A stretch of 8,556 nucleotides of DNA, from positions 1 through 8,556 of the forward strand of contig CAINUM010000078.1 of NCBI GenBank assembly GCA_903853785.1, in the 5' to 3' direction. Every line of letters begins with the position of its first letter. The first letter of the stretch is position 1. This document shows, piece by piece, positions 5,992 through 8,556 of this stretch. The position numbers and the translations under genes are program-made. The notes below the pieces were generated by a model that had not been told where the DNA came from, made no database searches, and worked only from the letters and a program-made list of their open reading frames with translations. The DNA is from Candidatus Magasanikiibacteriota bacterium (lineage in GTDB: Bacteria > Patescibacteriota > Patescibacteriia > Magasanikbacterales > GWA2-37-8).

Positions 5992-7143
5992 ATGCAAAAA
6001 TTTATTCGTTCCTGGCAACTTTTAATTTTTGTGATACCATCAGTTTGGTTGTTAATTTTTGTAATGTTTTTTTATTCGTTTGGTTCGTTGAAGGCACAGG
6101 CGGTTGGCCAAATAAAAATTTCTTCAACTACTTTAGCTGTGACACAACCAGTCTTTCCATTTCGTGAAAAATTACCACCACAAATTGCTAAAGGAATTTA
6201 TCTCACTGCCAATTCTGCCAGCAATGTTAAAAAAATGGATGAGATGATCGGCTTGTTGGATTGTACAGAATTAAATGCAGTTGTGATTGATATCAAAGAT
6301 TATACTGGCTATGTTTTGTATGATAGTAAGATTCCAGCAATTAATGAACTTAAAACCAAAAGAGTTGTTTTAAAAGATATTCCAGCGCTAATTAAAAAAT
6401 TACACGAACATAATATTTATGTGATTGCTCGACAAACAGTTTTTCAAGATCCAATTTTAGCTGAAAAGAAATCCGTTTGGGCAATTAAAAATAAACAAGG
6501 TGGTATATGGCACGACAACAAAGGGCTGTCGTGGGTAAATAATGCGCACCAAGATTTGTGGAAATATAATGTGGATATTGCAAAAGAGGTGATAGGCCTC
6601 GGTTTTGATGAAGTTAATTTTGATTATGTACGTTTTCCAACTGATGGAAATATTTCCAACGCCGTGATTGCTTCTTCGAGTCAACGTAACGGGGCGATGG
6701 CTAGCTTCTTTAATTATTTATCAGAACAACTAAAAGATGAACCAGCCTATATATCTTTAGATTTTTTTGGATTGGTAATGGAAGACCACTCTGGTATGAA
6801 TATCGGTCAAAAAATTGATAATGCGTCACAGTTGGTTGATTATATTTCTCCAATGATGTATCCATCACATTATGCCAAAGGACATTTGGGTATCGCTAAT
6901 CCCGCTGCCAGTCCTGGTAAAGTGATAGACAATGGTATGAAAAAAGGTTCGCCGTTGTTTGTGGATAAACGCGCCCAACTGCGACCTTGGTTGCAAGCCT
7001 TTAATATGGGGGCGGTCTATGGAGCACAGAATATTCGTGCCCAAATAGATATGGTAGAAAAATATCCAAACGCTGGTTGGTTACTTTGGAACGCAGCCAA
7101 TCGTTATACGGATGCGGGTTTAAAAATTGAAAAGAAAGTTTAG
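5992..7143 (+). CDS. Membrane-anchored putative glycoside hydrolase (DUF4015-like)
   Basis: The 383 residues consist of a short basic N-terminus, one hydrophobic helix (about 9-30) and an extracellular TIM-barrel-type domain (about 66-370) resembling the putative glycoside hydrolase family DUF4015. Motifs visible are KGIYLTANSA (67-76), NAVVIDIKDYTGYV (95-108), IYVIARQTVF (142-151), GFDEVNFDYVRFPTDG (204-219) with the likely active-site acids E207 and D211, SPMMYPSHY (286-294) and GWLLWNAANRY (362-372). KAQA at 34-37 could be a signal peptidase site, so the protein is either anchored or secreted. The family is assumed to act on cell-surface polysaccharide, but its substrate is not established. 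The start ATG gives the signal sequence; an upstream ATG at 5975 is out of frame. It has its own promoter and no ribosome site. Confidence 0.85.
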   Translation: MQKFIRSWQLLIFVIPSVWLLIFVMFFYSFGSLKAQAVGQIKISSTTLAVTQPVFPFREKLPPQIAKGIYLTANSASNVKKMDEMIGLLDCTELNAVVIDIKDYTGYVLYDSKIPAINELKTKRVVLKDIPALIKKLHEHNIYVIARQTVFQDPILAEKKSVWAIKNKQGGIWHDNKGLSWVNNAHQDLWKYNVDIAKEVIGLGFDEVNFDYVRFPTDGNISNAVIASSSQRNGAMASFFNYLSEQLKDEPAYISLDFFGLVMEDHSGMNIGQKIDNASQLVDYISPMMYPSHYAKGHLGIANPAASPGKVIDNGMKKGSPLFVDKRAQLRPWLQAFNMGAVYGAQNIRAQIDMVEKYPNAGWLLWNAANRYTDAGLKIEKKV

Positions 7144-7315
7144 TTGGGGATAACTTTTTTGACAGATAATTAAAATTTTGAGAACATTAAAGTATTATGC
7201 AAAGCAACCTTAACTACAATTTGATTATTAAGAACTTCACAGTGTTGTGTCGTCTTTTTGTATGGTCAAAGGGTAGTTATGAAAATGCATAGAATATATT
7301 TATAAAGCATTTATC
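7144..7315. other. Gene-poor stretch, possible small RNA
   Basis: No convincing gene is seen. A perfect TTGACA at 7159-7164 lacks a -10 at normal distance. TATTAT at 7193-7198 has only TTAAAA 17 nt upstream. A 31-codon frame (7197-7292, MQSNLNYNLII...) has no ribosome site. A local hairpin pairs AAATGC (7283-7288) with GCATTT (7307-7312). Together with the strong terminator that follows, this could be a small RNA of about 145 nt or simply a long 3-prime UTR of the hydrolase gene. Confidence 0.3.
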
Positions 7316-7350
7316 AAATCACCCTGACCATCTGGTTAGGGTGATTTTTT
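7316..7350 (+). terminator. Strong intrinsic terminator
   Basis: A 14-bp stem (7316-7329 with 7334-7347, one G-U) closes the tetraloop ATCT, and the T-run covers 7345-7350. It lies more than 170 nt after the DUF4015 stop, so it ends either that transcript's long 3-prime UTR or a separate short RNA. Confidence 0.9.
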
Positions 7351-7410
7351 ATGCGATTGTTCTTTTCAATTTAGAGTAGTGTGCAAAAACCGCCATGTGT
7401 TTGGTTGTCA

Positions 7411-7453
7411 GCGGGAGAAAGTTATTTATTTTTAAATATTTTTCTCCCGTTTT
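7411..7453 (+). terminator. Attenuator-like hairpin at the head of cassette B
   Basis: CGGGAGAAA (7412-7420) pairs perfectly with TTTCTCCCG (7441-7449) and is followed by TTTT (7450-7453). The 20-nt AT-rich loop can add an inner stem (ATTT with AAAT). No gene ends just before it, and the cassette B gene starts 61 nt later, so it may act as a leader attenuator instead of ending an upstream gene. The T-run is short, so termination may be partial. Confidence 0.6.
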
Positions 7454-7492
7454 ATGGCAACTAGGCCGTTTAGCGGATTTCCGTCCCAAACA

Positions 7493-7510
7493 CTTCCAAC
7501 TGGAAGGAGG
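7493..7510 (+). promoter_or_regulatory. Ribosome site partly held in a hairpin, cassette B
   Basis: The AAGGAGG site (7504-7510) ends 4 nt before the ATG at 7515. Its first bases fall in a 5-bp stem (CTTCC 7493-7497 with GGAAG 7502-7506, loop AACT). The stem is short and leaves GAGG free, so any block on translation would be mild. The site decides the start codon of the 91-residue gene. Confidence 0.6.
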
Positions 7511-7514
7511 CTCC

Positions 7515-7790
7515 ATGTCCCTGTCATCTCAATCTTTCTTGGGCGCACCTGTGCATATGGTGTTCCATCTTTCTCATCGTCCCGATGTGTCGCCGTCTTC
7601 GCGCGCCACGCCGCCTGTGAACACGACTGTTCAAGACGGCGAGGAGGCGCCTTTCTCGGACCAAGACGATCCGAACGGTGAGCTCCATCGCTTCCGGAAG
7701 ACGCCTGATGGTCGTCGCCATTCGTCCTCGACCAATCCGGTCAGCTCCAAGCACGACAAGAAGCGTCAAGGTCCAGTGTGGCCGACCTGA
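7515..7790 (+). CDS. Uncharacterised 91-residue disordered protein, cassette B
   Basis: I do not recognise this product. The 91 residues are rich in Ser, Pro, Asp, Arg and His and poor in hydrophobic residues after the first 20. They look intrinsically disordered, with an acidic middle (QDGEEAPFSDQDDPNGE) and a basic tail (SSKHDKKRQGPVWPT). There is no membrane helix or cysteine. Support for coding is the AAGGAGG site 4 nt before ATG and the flanking terminators. GC is about 59 percent (162 of 276 bases), by far the highest in the window, and the stop is TGA as in the other cassette. Overlapping open frames on both strands are expected at this composition, so coding is not certain. The whole segment could instead be a structured RNA. 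Confidence 0.5.
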   Translation: MSLSSQSFLGAPVHMVFHLSHRPDVSPSSRATPPVNTTVQDGEEAPFSDQDDPNGELHRFRKTPDGRRHSSSTNPVSSKHDKKRQGPVWPT

Positions 7791-7904
7791 TCCAAGTGGT
7801 CGAGTAGATTGGTTACCGATATTCGGTATCCAGAGTGGGGTCGGTAGTTGCGCACTACTCTCCACGTCTCATAATTTTTACCAAAGAAGTATGAGATGTG
7901 GAGA
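7783..7904 (+). other. Run of RNA hairpins after the cassette B gene
   Basis: Successive stems can be drawn. CGACC pairs with GGTCG around a 10-nt loop, starting in the last codons of the gene. GGTTACCGA (7811-7819) pairs with TCGGTATCC (7823-7831) with one mismatch. GTAGT (7844-7848) pairs with ACTAC (7854-7858). CTCCACGTCTCATA (7860-7873) pairs with TATGAGATGTGGAG (7890-7903) with one G-U. CTACTC (7855-7860) can alternatively pair with GAGTAG (7802-7807), closing a larger junction. This density of pairing suggests a functional RNA or a structured 3-prime UTR; no known family was recognised. Confidence 0.5.
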
Positions 7905-7910
7905 AAACAA

Positions 7911-7941
7911 AAACATCGTGATTAGATCGCGGTGTTTTTTT
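7911..7941 (+). terminator. Intrinsic terminator of cassette B
   Basis: A 10-bp stem (7913-7922 with 7926-7935, two G-U pairs) closes a TAG loop and is followed by seven T (7935-7941). Five A precede it, so weak activity on the minus strand is possible. It ends the cassette directly before the promoter of the next gene. Confidence 0.9.
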
Positions 7942-7942
7942 G

Positions 7943-7951
7943 TGTTATAAT
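7943..7951 (+). promoter_or_regulatory. Extended -10 promoter of the EamA gene
   Basis: TGTTATAAT (TG at 7943-7944, TATAAT at 7946-7951) begins one base after the T-run of the terminator. The candidate -35 (TTAGAT, 7922-7927, 18 nt away) lies in the terminator hairpin and is weak. Transcription from about 7958 gives a 20-nt leader without a ribosome site. Confidence 0.6.
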
Positions 7952-7977
7952 TATAAAGTATATAAATTCAATAGTTT

Positions 7978-8556
7978 ATGTGGCTCATATTATCGATTGT
8001 CGGCTATGCAATTTTAGCTGTAGTGGCGATCATGGATAAATATCTTTTGTCTTCTGCTAAAGTTCAGCCAGCATTGTATACTTTTTATTCTACAATTTTT
8101 GTTTTACCACTTTTGTTGTTGGTTCCTTTTGGAATAAATTTTTTGCACACTCCTTTTGATTGGGCGATGGCTTTGTTATCTGGCGTTTCCTTTGCTTTGG
8201 CGTTGTGGTCAATGTTTATAGGTTTTGAAAAAAGTAAAGTTAGTCACATTGGTCCGCTAGTAGGAGCCGCAACACCGCTATTTGTTTTGCTGTTTAGCAA
8301 TATATTTTTGTCTGAAGTTTTATCGATTCGTCAGCTGTTTGCTTGTGGATTTTTGATAGTTGGTTCTTTGTTGGTTTCGTTTGAAAAAACCGAACATCAT
8401 AACGGTTTGCATTGGGGAGTGGCGTGGGGAGTGCTCGCAGGTTTGTTGTATGCTGTCTCGCATGTTAGTGCTAAATATATATATTTAAATTACGATTTTT
8501 ATAGTAGCTTTGTTTGGACTCGAGTGACTACTGGTTTGGTGGGGCTGGCTTCTTCA
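7978..8556 (+). CDS. EamA/DMT-family transporter, cut by window edge
   Basis: The frame runs open for 193 codons to the end of the window, so only the N-terminal part is visible. It shows the repeat layout of ten-helix EamA permeases: helices at about 3-18, 33-50, 62-82, 93-110 and 117-135 form the first EamA unit, and a second begins near 145 (WGVAWGVLAGLLYAVSHVSAKY). The segment IGPLVGAATPLFVLLFSNIFLSE (91-113) matches the conserved helix-and-Glu signature of the family. These proteins export or import small metabolites in the inner membrane; substrate is not predictable. A single gene is suggested by its own promoter directly behind a terminator. There is no ribosome site. This is a full-length relative of the same superfamily as the small protein at 1433-1747, but not its duplicate. 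Confidence 0.88.
   Translation, partial: MWLILSIVGYAILAVVAIMDKYLLSSAKVQPALYTFYSTIFVLPLLLLVPFGINFLHTPFDWAMALLSGVSFALALWSMFIGFEKSKVSHIGPLVGAATPLFVLLFSNIFLSEVLSIRQLFACGFLIVGSLLVSFEKTEHHNGLHWGVAWGVLAGLLYAVSHVSAKYIYLNYDFYSSFVWTRVTTGLVGLASS

Noticed and set aside
7802..7864. tRNA-like element: GAGTAG pairing with CTACTC followed by a base and CCA.
   Set aside because: Only 63 nt long, no D-arm, no T-loop consensus, and the seventh acceptor pair is A-A. The stem was kept only as part of the RNA structure.
7524..7865. Open frame of 113 codons on the minus strand of cassette B.
   Set aside because: GTG start, no ribosome site, Arg-rich composition typical of the complement of a GC-rich gene, and it runs through the hairpins.

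Overview
The window looks like chromosomal DNA of a low-GC bacterium, most probably a candidate-phyla-radiation (Patescibacteria) lineage. This placement is inference. It rests on AT-rich genes that lack Shine-Dalgarno sequences, on short leaders behind extended -10 promoters, and on the gene set: a DUF4015-type putative glycoside hydrolase, an Elp3-type tRNA enzyme and a GT4 glycosyltransferase. The standard code fits: TGG encodes Trp and no TGA falls inside any core gene. No rRNA, tRNA, CRISPR array, insertion sequence or integrase was seen.

Layout, left to right. A bidirectional terminator (1-37) is followed by three minus-strand genes in the transcription order elp3, an SMR-type transporter (3 nt gap), then glyA. 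glyA also has its own candidate promoter and a leader carrying a perfect 14-bp inverted repeat. elp3 is divergent from a plus-strand methyltransferase, and the two ATG codons abut exactly (CAT|ATG at 3347-3352), so each promoter must sit inside the other gene. The methyltransferase carries the hallmarks of the eukaryotic Trm9/ALKBH8 family. A shared bidirectional terminator (4059-4092) separates it from a convergent GT4 glycosyltransferase, which has a near-consensus promoter.

The right half is a plus-strand alternation of AT-rich core genes and two odd, GC-richer cassettes. Cassette A (about 5399-5919) has a palindrome, an AAGGAGG ribosome site, a 122-codon gene of unknown function and a very long terminator-like hairpin. 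Next come a membrane-anchored DUF4015 putative glycoside hydrolase and an apparently gene-free stretch ending in a strong terminator. Cassette B (about 7411-7941) has an attenuator-like hairpin, a hairpin overlapping the ribosome site, a 91-codon disordered polypeptide gene, a run of RNA hairpins and an intrinsic terminator. The window ends inside an EamA/DMT transporter gene.

The main biological proposal is that elp3 and the methyltransferase form a two-step wobble-uridine pathway: Elp3 makes cm5U34 and the Trm9-like enzyme methylates it to mcm5U34. That would be a eukaryote-like tRNA modification module in a bacterium. The second point of interest is the pair of SD-led, TGA-terminated, GC-rich small-gene cassettes, which look foreign to their surroundings.
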